The position numbers and the translations under genes are program-made. The notes beneath the pieces were generated by a model. It ran no database searches and was not told where the DNA came from. It was given only the letters and a program-made list of their open reading frames with translations. Source: Collinsella sp. (GTDB lineage: Bacteria > Actinomycetota > Coriobacteriia > Coriobacteriales > Coriobacteriaceae). Taken from it: a stretch of DNA of 64,000 nt. This document shows, piece after piece, positions 50,956 through 59,459 of this stretch (its first letter is position 1; the number at the start of each line of letters is the position of its first letter). The stretch is taken from the NCBI GenBank assembly GCA_019424965.1, contig JAHYYL010000009.1, forward strand, positions 12,822 to 76,821. Reading direction: 5' to 3'.

Positions 50956-51249
50956 ACAAAGTCCTTTCAAATCGCGACGGGCGCACCCGCCGACTGCGCG
51001 CATCCAAATAAACGCGACAAAAGCTGAAATGCAACTTTAACGGGTTCAAGTGAAAAGAAAAGGCCTCGGCAGGCGAACGGCATAACGTCTTTCGGCGAAG
51101 GGATTGTCAAGTACAAACTGGATAAAGTGGCCGAGTTTTTGCTATCGACGCGAGCCATCGAACACGTTTTGAAACTTTGCTGCAGCGCGCGGGATGTCGA
51201 CGCGAGACTTTATCATAGGGTGACAAACAACGATGAGGAGCACATGCCT

Positions 51250-53013
51250 ATGACAGACGAGCTGGACCCCCAGACTCAACAGCATATTGATGATTCCGCA
51301 GACGTCACCGCAGATGCTGACGCTGTGACCTGCGATGATATTGGCCTCGACGACCCCATCTTAGACGAAAGCGCTACGGCGGAAACCCCTGGCGCCGAAG
51401 ATGCAGACGAGCAAAACGACGATGCGCCCACTCAGGACGACCACCCCGTACAGGATGCCGCTCCGCAAGCTGCGGGCCCTATCGAGGTTTCTTCGGAAGA
51501 AGAGCTCGACGCCGTCATGGACTCCATGATGGATGCCGTCAAAGCGATGAAAGACGCCGTGGCCGACGCTGACGTTGACGCCGAGGAAGAGGAGGCCGCC
51601 GAGGCAGCCTCGACCTTCGTACCCGGCGAGACTCCGGTTGCCGACCAGGGCAGCACCATGCCCTCGTTTCTGCAGCTCGAGCATCCCACGATTGGCACCG
51701 ATGCGGTCGACCCGCACGCAGCAGGCTTTTCTGTGATCGAAGGCGGTACCGGCAATATCGCCGTGCCGCATACTGCCGATGCGGACGCTGCCGACACCGC
51801 TCGCCCGACTGCCCCGCACTCCCCCGCCGCGAGCCGCGATCTGGGGACCGCTGTCTCGAACACTGCGAACGCCGTGGGCACCTTTATCGCCCAGGGCGCC
51901 TCGGCCATGCGCGAGATGAACGCCGCGAAAAAGGCACTTGCCGATGCCCGCGCCCACCTGGCCGAACTTGAGCAGCGCATTGCCGATCAGGCCGAGGAAC
52001 TCGAGACGCGCCAGGATATCGCAGGCCGCTACGACCAGATCGTCGCCGACCAGCGCCAGGCGATTGCCACGACCCAAAAGACTGCAGCGGCCGCCGAGAT
52101 TGACCGTGATACCCACGCCGCCAAAGCGACAGAGCTCAAGGGTCAGCTCGAACAAATGAAGACAGAGGATGACGCGACTGAGCTCCGTCTGAAGGCCGCG
52201 CTCGACGCCGTGGAGGCCCGCGAGGCGAGCTCGCGCGAGACCGGCAACCGCCTCGTTCGACGTCTTGAGGATTCCAAGCGCATCCGCGACAAGGTGAAGG
52301 CAGAGCGAGACGCCGGCATTGCCGCCGCACAACAAACCGTCGACGCCACGCGCGCCCAGCTCGAGACGCTGCGTCATGAGTATGCCGAGCTGCAACGCAA
52401 TCCCTCGGCAAATCCCGCCAACTATACGGTGCGCACCAGCGAGCTCTCGATGCAGATTTCCGACACGGCAGATGCCCTGCGTAAAGCCGAAGAAGATGTC
52501 CCGCGCATCACCGCCGACCTTGAGCACTCGCTTGCCGCAGCCGAGCAGGCCGTCGAGCAGGCTCAAGCCCCTATCGCCGACGCAAAACGCGCGCACCAAG
52601 CCGTGACGACCGAAGCCGATGCCGCGCGCGACGAGCTGCAGACGGCGAAGACCGCCGCCGCGACTCGTCAGCGCGAACTGCGCGAGAAGATCGCCGCGGA
52701 GGACAAGGCACGCCGCGAGCAGGAGCAGACCATCGCCAACGCCCAAGCAGATGCCGCACATGCACAGTCGATCATCGAGCAGGCGACCGAGGTGCACGAC
52801 CACCCAGAAATCACTGAGTCGCTTGCAGGATCCTTGGCCCGAGACAAAGCCGAACACGCCGAGACCGAGCAAGAAGTCGACCAGCTCGAGGCCGCCGAAG
52901 ACGACGTACGAGAGCGCACCCGCGACTCACGCATCAAATTCACCGGCGCCATCGTCTGCATCGTCGCCGCAATCCTGGCGATCATCCTAGTCTGGCTGTT
53001 CGCAAGCAAGTAG
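51250..53013 (+). CDS. Large coiled-coil protein with C-terminal membrane anchor
   Basis: A 587-residue protein of unknown function, counted from the second ATG (51250), which has AGGAG at nine bases; the first ATG at 51244 is only three bases from it. Residues 1-220 are acidic and low in complexity. About 230-560 is long heptad-rich coiled coil with many Ala, Glu, Gln and Arg residues. The last 25 residues are a single TM segment (IVCIVAAILAIILVWLFASK) with almost no residues beyond, i.e. tail-anchored with the bulk in the cytoplasm. The TAG stop is the first codon of a dispersed palindrome (53011). Confidence 0.75.
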   Translation: MTDELDPQTQQHIDDSADVTADADAVTCDDIGLDDPILDESATAETPGAEDADEQNDDAPTQDDHPVQDAAPQAAGPIEVSSEEELDAVMDSMMDAVKAMKDAVADADVDAEEEEAAEAASTFVPGETPVADQGSTMPSFLQLEHPTIGTDAVDPHAAGFSVIEGGTGNIAVPHTADADAADTARPTAPHSPAASRDLGTAVSNTANAVGTFIAQGASAMREMNAAKKALADARAHLAELEQRIADQAEELETRQDIAGRYDQIVADQRQAIATTQKTAAAAEIDRDTHAAKATELKGQLEQMKTEDDATELRLKAALDAVEAREASSRETGNRLVRRLEDSKRIRDKVKAERDAGIAAAQQTVDATRAQLETLRHEYAELQRNPSANPANYTVRTSELSMQISDTADALRKAEEDVPRITADLEHSLAAAEQAVEQAQAPIADAKRAHQAVTTEADAARDELQTAKTAAATRQRELREKIAAEDKARREQEQTIANAQADAAHAQSIIEQATEVHDHPEITESLAGSLARDKAEHAETEQEVDQLEAAEDDVRERTRDSRIKFTGAIVCIVAAILAIILVWLFASK

Positions 53014-53066
53014 TCATTGGGGACGTTCTTAAACGACTAGTCAAACAAGAACGTCCCCAACGACTA
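53011..53066. repeat. Palindrome type P2, copy 2
   Basis: Identical over 56 bases to 49911-49966. Its first three bases supply the stop codon of the coiled-coil gene. Confidence 0.92.
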
Positions 53067-53076
53067 GCCCAATGAC

Positions 53077-53140
53077 GAGAGTGGATAATCTCCCACTTTG
53101 AGCCCCCAAGCAGGCCAAAAACGGGAGATTATCCACTCTC
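53077..53140. repeat. Palindrome type P1, copy 2
   Basis: Exact 18-base arms at 53077-53094 and 53123-53140 with core GTGGATAATCTCCC. The arms differ from copy 1 by one compensated base pair (GAGAGTGG versus GAGCGTGG), which argues that pairing is conserved. Confidence 0.88.
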
Positions 53141-53199
53141 ATTCTGCAGGCACTCATTTAAGTACGTCCCCAATGAGTACCTGCCGATGCTTTGGCAAA

Positions 53200-53345
53200 G
53201 TCAGCGAAAACGCCCCTGAGCGAGCAAGGTGACGTGAAAGAGGGGGGCATTGACCTTCTGGTCATGCCCGACGATTGAACATCAGATTGCCGCTTAGGGG
53301 GGTTTGCAGCGTCGGCCGGTTACGGCGTTTGTAAAACGCCGTAAC
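53200..53345. repeat. Palindrome type P3, copy 2
   Basis: A diverged relative of 50012-50152. It shares the inner GACCTTCTGGTCATGCC segment, GCAGCGTCGGCC and the tail hairpin GTTACGGCGTTT/AAACGCCGTAAC (53319-53345), which directly abuts the queA stop codon. Confidence 0.75.
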
Positions 53346-54563
53346 CTACAAAATGAGCATCGCGTCGCCAAAGCTGAAGAAGCGGTAGCGCTCTTCGATA
53401 GCAGCGGCGTAGGCATCCATGATCTGGTCGCGGGTGGCAAGCGCGCTTACGAGCATCATGAGCGTGGAGCGCGGCACGTGGAAGTTCGTGATCAGCGCGT
53501 CGACCACGTGATAGGTCGAGCCGGGCATGAGGTAAAGCTGCGTCGTGGCGTTCTCGCGCGCCACGATGTCGCCGCGGCCGAGCGTGTCGGCACCGTCCTC
53601 GCGGCCTTCAAAATAGCGCGCCGTCACAGCCGGATCGGACACCGGCGCGTCCGCGTCAAACGCACTCTCGAGCGAGCGCACCGCGGTGGTGCCGACGGCG
53701 ATCACACGATGACCCTCGGCCTTCGCCTTATGCACGGCGTCGACAACCTCCTGCGACACGTGGTAGCGCTCGGTATGCATGACGTGCTGCGTAGGGTCGT
53801 CCTCCTCCACCAAGCGGAAGGTATCGATGCCCACCTCGAGCTCGACGGCGGCAAACTTCGCGCCCTTGGCCTCGATAGCGGCCATGAGCTCGGGAGTAAA
53901 GTGCAGACCCGCCGTAGGAGCGGCAGCCGAGTGCTCCTCCTTCATGGCGTAGATGGTCTGGTACTTCTCGGGATCGCCCTCGTAATCGGTAATGTAGGGC
54001 GGCAGCGGCACGTGACCGGCAGCATGAATGGCCTCGTCGAGCGTGCGCGGCTCGCCGGCGGCATTGCAGCCGGCCGGCTCAAAGCGCACCAGACGGCCTC
54101 CGCGGCTATCGGTGACAAAGTCGATGACCTCGGCCGTCAGCACCACGGGAGCCCCCTCGGACGCATGGGCGCCACCGGCGCGATACTCAATCTGAGCACC
54201 GGGCTTCAGGCGCTTACCCGGCTTGACCAGGCACTCCCAAACGTGGCCCAGCGGGTCAACATCCTCACGGCGCTTGAGCAGCAGCGTCTCGACCACGCCA
54301 CCCGAGCCGGCTTTGCGACCGATCAGGCGGGCCGGCATCACACGCGTCTTGTTGATGACGAGCACATCGCCCGGCTCGATATAGTCGATGATGTCGCGGA
54401 AGATGCGGTGCTCAACGGTACCGCCGTGCTCCAGCGGCTTCCCCGCCTGGGAGCCTTTGCGATCCACCACCAGCAGGCGGCAGGAGTCGCGCGGCTCGGC
54501 AGGAGCCTGGGCAATCAGTTCCTCAGGAAGGTTGTAGTCAAAATCATCGGTACGCATAGACAC
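53346..54563 (-). CDS. queA: S-adenosylmethionine:tRNA ribosyltransferase-isomerase
   Basis: A 405-residue QueA that transfers and isomerises the ribosyl part of SAM to preQ1-tRNA, giving epoxyqueuosine. The opening FDYNLPEELIAQ, the LLVVDRKG segment, INKTRVMPARL near residue 70, HSAAAPTAGLHFT near 215 and the C-terminal NFHVPRSTLMMLVSA are family hallmarks. It starts at GTG 54563 with AAGGAGT seven bases upstream. It is longer than many QueA proteins (about 350) because of an insertion around residues 295-330 (DADAPVSDPAVTARYFEGRE). queH lies 64 bases upstream on the same strand. Confidence 0.93.
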   Translation of the reverse strand: MSMRTDDFDYNLPEELIAQAPAEPRDSCRLLVVDRKGSQAGKPLEHGGTVEHRIFRDIIDYIEPGDVLVINKTRVMPARLIGRKAGSGGVVETLLLKRREDVDPLGHVWECLVKPGKRLKPGAQIEYRAGGAHASEGAPVVLTAEVIDFVTDSRGGRLVRFEPAGCNAAGEPRTLDEAIHAAGHVPLPPYITDYEGDPEKYQTIYAMKEEHSAAAPTAGLHFTPELMAAIEAKGAKFAAVELEVGIDTFRLVEEDDPTQHVMHTERYHVSQEVVDAVHKAKAEGHRVIAVGTTAVRSLESAFDADAPVSDPAVTARYFEGREDGADTLGRGDIVARENATTQLYLMPGSTYHVVDALITNFHVPRSTLMMLVSALATRDQIMDAYAAAIEERYRFFSFGDAMLIL

Positions 54564-54627
54564 GTCGGATACTCCTTATATAGCTAAAGTCCGCTCTACA
54601 TCCTAGCAGGCTGACGTCCCAAACGAA

Positions 54628-55209
54628 CTACTTTTTGGCGGCTTTGCGCTCGTCGCGGATGCGGGCGCGGTCCATGGCCGCCTCGACAGCAGAAAAGCGG
54701 CAGCCGCAGTAGTTCTGTCGATACATGCCCAGTTCGCGCGAACGGCGCGTAGCCTCGGGATAATACGGGCGAAAATCGCGAATCACCGGGGTGAGCCCAT
54801 GGGCGGCCGCCAAACGCTCAAGCACGTCATTGCAGGTGTCGAACAGCTGATACGGCGAGACGGCGAGCGTCGTACCCACATATTCAAACCTGCGCTCCTG
54901 GGCAACGCGGCATGCCTCGGCCAAGCGCAAGGCATAGCACGAGCGACAGCGACGGGGCCGATCGGCACCCAGCGGGGCCACGCCGGCCTCCCAGCGCTCG
55001 CGGTCCTCCCCCGCCTCGATGAGCTCGATGTCGCCATCGGCACACCACCGGCGCAGCTCGTCCAGACGCCGCCGCCATTCATCGCGCGGTTGAATATTGG
55101 GATTGGTCCAGCAAATCGTGGGCTCAAACCCCTCCTCGCGCAGCAGGCGAACCGGCTCAAGCGAGCATGGTGCACAGCACGCATGCAGCAACAACGACTT
55201 CATCGACAT
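54628..55209 (-). CDS. queH: Epoxyqueuosine reductase QueH
   Basis: A 193-residue QueH (DUF208) that reduces epoxyqueuosine to queuosine, the last step. Conserved Cys are HACCAPC at residues 9-15, RRCRSCYALR near 86 and QNYCGCRFS near 165, which bind an Fe-S cluster and metal. SPYQLFDTCN near 118 is also typical. It starts at ATG 55209 or two codons later (55203). Together with queA and tgt it gives the three tRNA-level steps from preQ1 to queuosine. Confidence 0.92.
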   Translation of the reverse strand: MSMKSLLLHACCAPCSLEPVRLLREEGFEPTICWTNPNIQPRDEWRRRLDELRRWCADGDIELIEAGEDRERWEAGVAPLGADRPRRCRSCYALRLAEACRVAQERRFEYVGTTLAVSPYQLFDTCNDVLERLAAAHGLTPVIRDFRPYYPEATRRSRELGMYRQNYCGCRFSAVEAAMDRARIRDERKAAKK

Positions 55210-55225
55210 CCCCGTCCCAGAAAAC

Positions 55226-55840
55226 TCACACCGACATCATGGCAGCTAAAATAGCCCCGTCCCAAAAAGACAACTTTGCGAAAAAGCGCACGCCAAAGGA
55301 CGTATCCTCGCAGGCGACGATACGGCGGTCGCGCAGAATGGTCCGCACGTAATACCAATCACCCACACAGCCCGACAAGTGCAGACCAGCCGCCAGGTAG
55401 CACAGCAGCGGATAGTCCGAGAACGCAAACCCCAGGGCAAATGCTGTCGTCACAACAACCGTCGGCGCCAGGCAAACCGCCATGTACCGCCGGCGCGAAT
55501 ACACAACGCCCTCGGCGCAGGCATAGATCATCGCCGTCTCGCGATTCGCCCCAAAGGTCACCTGCGCGCCCGCAGGCGCCAGCAGCTTAAAAAACACCGC
55601 ATGCACCAGCTCGTGCACGGCAAACGATGCCATTGAGACCGCAGCCAAGCCGACTATCCAGCCCACGACAGCCATCCAGCCGCCCGCCTCAGCCGCGTCC
55701 AAGTCCGCAGGCCCGCCCAACAGCATAAACACCGGCACCAGGCACACGGCAAACACCGCGATCACGGCCATCCCCCACACGAAGCAAGCGTGTAGAAAAT
55801 CCTCGTCCTCAAACGCATGTATGTTGGAAATCTCATTCAT
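55226..55840 (-). CDS. DUF3267 putative membrane zincin
   Basis: A 204-residue membrane protein with about four hydrophobic segments and the zinc-protease-like motif VHELVHAVFF near residue 78. PLLCYLAAGLHLSGCVGDWYYV near 155 is typical of DUF3267. The family is predicted to be intramembrane metalloproteases, but activity is not established. There is no strong Shine-Dalgarno at ATG 55840. It lies directly upstream of queH with 16 bases between. Confidence 0.78.
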   Translation of the reverse strand: MNEISNIHAFEDEDFLHACFVWGMAVIAVFAVCLVPVFMLLGGPADLDAAEAGGWMAVVGWIVGLAAVSMASFAVHELVHAVFFKLLAPAGAQVTFGANRETAMIYACAEGVVYSRRRYMAVCLAPTVVVTTAFALGFAFSDYPLLCYLAAGLHLSGCVGDWYYVRTILRDRRIVACEDTSFGVRFFAKLSFWDGAILAAMMSV

Positions 55841-55973
55841 AGCATCTTAGGATAGCGCCCCTGCCACGCACCCGCCCGCATGTGCGATAATGTCGAACGA
55901 TATGCACGAATTGACCACCGCGCCGCCGAACCCCGTGCCCGGCCGCGCTCTTACCTATATGCGAAGGAGTCCC

Positions 55974-58124
55974 ATGGCATCCAAATACTCCATGAACGAC
56001 CGTCCCAGCTGGCCGCGCCGCGCCATCGTTACCGCCGGCGAGCCTTACGGCAACAAAGGCCTGCACTTTGGCCACGTCGGCGGCGTCTTTGTCCCGGCCG
56101 ACTTCTTTGCCCGCTTCCTTCGCGACCGCCTGGGCCGCGAGAACGTCATCTTCACCTCGGGCACCGACTGCTACGGCTCGCCCATCATGGAGAGCTACCG
56201 CAAGCTCAAGGAGAATGAAGGCTACGATAAGTCCATCGGCGAGTATGTCGAGTCCAATCACTCCCGCCAGGCCGCGACCCTCAACAACTACAACATCAGC
56301 TGTGACATCTACGGCGGCTCGGGCCTTGAGCCGGCTGCGCAGATTCACAACGAGGTGACCGCGGAGATTATCGAGCGTCTGCACGAGCAGGGCACCATCT
56401 CCAAGCGCTCCACGCTGCAGTTCTACGATGCCAAGGCCGGCACGTTCCTCAACGGCCGCCAGGTCATCGGCCGCTGCCCCATCCAGGGCTGCAAGTCCGA
56501 GAAGGCTTATGCCGACGAGTGCGATCTGGGCCACCAGTTTGAGCCCGAGGAGCTCATCGCGCCCAAGAGCCAGCTCACCGGCGAGGTGCCCGAGCTGCGC
56601 CCGGTCGACAATCTCTACTTTGATCTGCCGGCCTACCTCGACTTTATGAAGACCTATACCGCCAAGCTCGCCCAGAACCCGCAGGTTCGCTCCGTGGTCT
56701 CCAAGACCATGGAGGAGTGGCTGCTGCCGGCTCAGCTCTACATCCAGAACAAGTTCCGCGAGGCCTTCGATGCCGTCGAGGACCAGCTCCCCGAGCACAC
56801 CGTGCTGGAGCCCGAGGGCAACAAGAGCAGCTTTACCGTCACCTTCCCCAGCTGGAAGGAGCGCGACGACGCCCACGCGGTGCTCGCCAACGGCGGCGTG
56901 CGCTTCCGCAGCGGCAAGGCGCTCGTGCCCTTCCGCATCACCGGCAACATCGACTGGGGCGTTCCGGTGCCCGAGGTCGATGGCGTCTCCGACGTCACCT
57001 GCTGGTGCTGGCCCGAGAGCCTGTGGGCGCCCATCAGCTATACGCGTACCGTGCTCGCGCGCGATGCCAAGGCCGCCGGCGTGACCGAGGGCGTCGCCGC
57101 CCAGGATGCCGCCCTCATGGGCGAGCCCGCCGCCGACTCCACGCAGGTGCCCGCACCCACCTACCAGCACAGCTCGCTCGACTGGCGCGACTGGTGGTGC
57201 TCTGACGACGCTCAGATTTACCAGTTCATCGGTCAGGACAACATCTATTTCTACTGCATCGCGCAGACCGCCATGTGGGAGGCCCTGGGCTGGGACCTCA
57301 CGCAGAGCACCGTCAGCGCCTGCTACCACCTGCTCTACATGGGCAAAAAGGCCAGCTCGTCCTCGCAGACGCCTCCCCCGCCGGCAGACGACCTGCTCAA
57401 CCACTACACCTGCGAGCAGATGCGCGCGCACTGGCTGTCGCTCGGCCTATCCGAAAAGCCGGTGAGCTTTAGCCCCAAGGCATACGACACGCGTGTGACC
57501 GGCAAGGACAAGGACGGCAACGAGGTACGCGCCTGCGACGACAAGCGCGTTATCGACCCGGCCCTTAAGGAGAGCGCGCTGCTGACCGGCGTGTTCAACC
57601 GTCTGGCCCGCAGCTGCTTCTACGGCGTCGCCGTCAAGGAAGGCGACGAGAGCCCCTACCGCAACGGCTGCATCCCCGCCGGTGCCGCTTCTGACACCGT
57701 GGTCGAAGCCGCCGAGCAGGCAGCTCTCGCCTTTGAGCAGGCTATGTACAAGTTCGAGACGCACCGCGCGCTTGCCGTGTGCGACGACTACCTGCGCGCC
57801 GCCAACAAGCGCTGGAGCGACGCTTCCAAGGCCGCCAACAAGCTCGAGGGTAACGAGGCAAACGCCGCAATGACGCAGGCGCTCGTCGACGCCTTTACCG
57901 AGCTGCGCGTGGCGACCGTGCTCATGCACGGCATCGTCCCTGCCGGCTGCGAGCTCATCTGCGAGTACTTCGACATCGACCCGGTCGCCTTCTTTAGCTG
58001 GGATAACATCTTCGCCTCCACGGATGAGTTTGTGGAGAGCTTGGGCGAGAAGCCCGGCGAGCACCGCGTAAAGCCGCTGCCCCCGCGCTTCGACTTCTTT
58101 AGCAAGCACGAGAGCCAGTACTAA
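55974..58124 (+). CDS. Class I aminoacyl-tRNA synthetase, methionyl type, with atypical KMSKS region
   Basis: A 716-residue protein of the methionyl-tRNA synthetase family. The HIGH-like motif is GLHFGHVGG near residue 25. A zinc-knuckle-like region has CPIQGCKSEKAYADECDLGH near 165. IDWGVPVPEVDGVSDVTCWCWPE near 330 and YQFIGQDNIYFYCI near 420 match the catalytic core. Where KMSKS is expected the protein reads YMGKKASSSSQTPPPP (near 460), a strong departure. A helical anticodon-binding-like domain follows. ATG 55974 has AAGGAG just upstream. It could be the sole MetRS of this lineage or a specialised paralogue; no second one is in the window. Confidence 0.78.
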   Translation: MASKYSMNDRPSWPRRAIVTAGEPYGNKGLHFGHVGGVFVPADFFARFLRDRLGRENVIFTSGTDCYGSPIMESYRKLKENEGYDKSIGEYVESNHSRQAATLNNYNISCDIYGGSGLEPAAQIHNEVTAEIIERLHEQGTISKRSTLQFYDAKAGTFLNGRQVIGRCPIQGCKSEKAYADECDLGHQFEPEELIAPKSQLTGEVPELRPVDNLYFDLPAYLDFMKTYTAKLAQNPQVRSVVSKTMEEWLLPAQLYIQNKFREAFDAVEDQLPEHTVLEPEGNKSSFTVTFPSWKERDDAHAVLANGGVRFRSGKALVPFRITGNIDWGVPVPEVDGVSDVTCWCWPESLWAPISYTRTVLARDAKAAGVTEGVAAQDAALMGEPAADSTQVPAPTYQHSSLDWRDWWCSDDAQIYQFIGQDNIYFYCIAQTAMWEALGWDLTQSTVSACYHLLYMGKKASSSSQTPPPPADDLLNHYTCEQMRAHWLSLGLSEKPVSFSPKAYDTRVTGKDKDGNEVRACDDKRVIDPALKESALLTGVFNRLARSCFYGVAVKEGDESPYRNGCIPAGAASDTVVEAAEQAALAFEQAMYKFETHRALAVCDDYLRAANKRWSDASKAANKLEGNEANAAMTQALVDAFTELRVATVLMHGIVPAGCELICEYFDIDPVAFFSWDNIFASTDEFVESLGEKPGEHRVKPLPPRFDFFSKHESQY

Positions 58125-58160
58125 ACACTCGACATGTAATGGAATGGGAAGGAAAGACGG

Positions 58161-59264
58161 ATGTCCAAGCCGCGTCGTCGTAAGCAGAAAAAGCAGGTCA
58201 AGGCCGAGCTCAAGCTCAGGCAGTTTGCCGCCACCGAGCTTTCCGACCAGCTTGCCGCCCTTCCTTGCGCCGCCGACCTGCCGCGCTTTATGGTCGACAC
58301 GGTCGCCGGCGCCTATGCGCCCGCCGATGCCGAGCTCATGATCGAGGGCTTCGGCGCCGCGGCCACACGCCCGGTCACGCTGCGCGCCAACACGCTCAAG
58401 GCAACCGCCGAGGACATCGCTGCGGCGCTCGATGCCGCCGGCATCGCCCACAACGCTGTCGCCTGGTACCCGGACGCCTTTATCCTGCCCGAGGCCCAGG
58501 TTTCCGATCTGTGGGATCTCGACATCTACCGCGACGGCAAAATCTACCTGCAGAGCCTGTCGTCCATGATGCCGCCGCTGGTCCTGGGCGCACAGGCAGG
58601 CGAGGACATCCTGGACATGTGCGCAGCCCCCGGTGGCAAGACGACGCAGATCGCCGCCCTCACGCAGGGGCAGGCGCACCTTACCGCCTGCGAGATGAGC
58701 ATTCCCCGCGCCGAGAAGCTCGAAGCCAACCTCCACCGCCAAGGCGCAAAAAACGTGCCCGTCATGCGCATCGACGCACGCGAGCTCGACGAGTTCTTCC
58801 GCTTTGACCGCATCCTGCTCGACGCCCCCTGCACCGGCACGGGCACCGTCATCAGCGGCAACGAGAAAAGCCTGCGCGGCCTGACCGAGCAGCTGCTGAG
58901 CAAGTGTGCCCGCTCGCAGCGAGCACTTCTGGACCGCGCCATGGGAGCCCTTAAACCGGGCGGCACGCTCGTCTATTCGACTTGTTCGATCTTGCCGCAG
59001 GAAAACGAGGACGCCCTGCAAGAGGCCCTCGACAAGCACATGGATTGCGAGCTTATCCCCCTCGACGGCACGCCGAGCGAAAGTGAAACGCGCCGTGCTC
59101 AGGAAGTTGGCGAAGAGCCACGCATCGAGTGCAACGCCCTCACCGAGGCCATCGCCGCCAGCCACGTCTCGTCCGTCGCCAACGGTATGCCCGGCACGCT
59201 GACCATTCCGCCTAGCCGCGACTTTGAGGGCTTCTACATTGCCCTGATCCGAAAACGCAGCTAG
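58161..59264 (+). CDS. RNA m5C methyltransferase, RsmF/NOL1-NOP2-Sun family
   Basis: A 367-residue SAM-dependent cytosine-5 RNA methyltransferase. The SAM site is DMCAAPGGKTTQIA near residue 153. The catalytic motifs are LLDAPCTGTGT (PC) near 220 and LVYSTCSILPQENE (TC) near 272. A Lys/Arg-rich N-terminal tail (SKPRRRKQKKQVKAELK) fits rRNA binding. Length and layout resemble RsmF/YebU-type enzymes, but RsmB-like specificity cannot be excluded. It follows the synthetase-like gene by 36 bases, so co-transcription is likely. Confidence 0.85.
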   Translation: MSKPRRRKQKKQVKAELKLRQFAATELSDQLAALPCAADLPRFMVDTVAGAYAPADAELMIEGFGAAATRPVTLRANTLKATAEDIAAALDAAGIAHNAVAWYPDAFILPEAQVSDLWDLDIYRDGKIYLQSLSSMMPPLVLGAQAGEDILDMCAAPGGKTTQIAALTQGQAHLTACEMSIPRAEKLEANLHRQGAKNVPVMRIDARELDEFFRFDRILLDAPCTGTGTVISGNEKSLRGLTEQLLSKCARSQRALLDRAMGALKPGGTLVYSTCSILPQENEDALQEALDKHMDCELIPLDGTPSESETRRAQEVGEEPRIECNALTEAIAASHVSSVANGMPGTLTIPPSRDFEGFYIALIRKRS

Positions 59265-59288
59265 CGCACGGATCCAAAACTCAACAAG

Positions 59289-59459
59289 CTATCTCTGTGC
59301 GCGTTTGCCCTGCTGGTCGCGATGCTGTTTAAGCATCGCGCGCTCCTTGCGTTCGACCCTTTTGCCCTTAATGGCCGTGACCACAAAGTAGATGACCGCG
59401 GCGGCAACGATTGCGCCCACACACAGGCCAATCGAGCCCAACATTGCTGTCAATTCCAT
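59289..59459 (-). CDS. Small single-TM membrane protein
   Basis: A 56-residue ORF (MELTAMLGSIGLCVG...DQQGKRAQR) with one hydrophobic helix at residues 6-30, followed by a strongly basic tail (KGKRVERKERAMLKQHRD), so the C-terminus should be cytoplasmic. ATG 59459 has AGAGGTG seven bases upstream. It is convergent with the methyltransferase gene, with 24 bases between the stops. The function is unknown. Confidence 0.65.
   Translation of the reverse strand: MELTAMLGSIGLCVGAIVAAAVIYFVVTAIKGKRVERKERAMLKQHRDQQGKRAQR

Larger units (their letters stand above)
53014..53345. other. Repeat-filled intergenic region
   Basis: These 332 bases between the convergent coiled-coil and queA genes are made almost wholly of palindromes P2, P1, a short ACTCATT/AATGAGT inversion (53152-53178) and P3. 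No ORF or RNA gene is supported. Confidence 0.7.

Noticed and set aside
49835..53345. CRISPR array or phage att sites suggested by the repeated palindromes
   Set aside because: The repeats are of different types, long palindromes without regular spacers, and there are no cas, integrase or phage genes nearby. REP-like elements fit better.
55833..57431. 532-codon minus-strand open frame over the synthetase-like gene
   Set aside because: It is antisense to a strongly recognised class I synthetase-like protein and has shadow-type composition.
57447..59165. 572-codon minus-strand open frame
   Set aside because: It spans two plus-strand genes with clear motifs and has no recognisable family.
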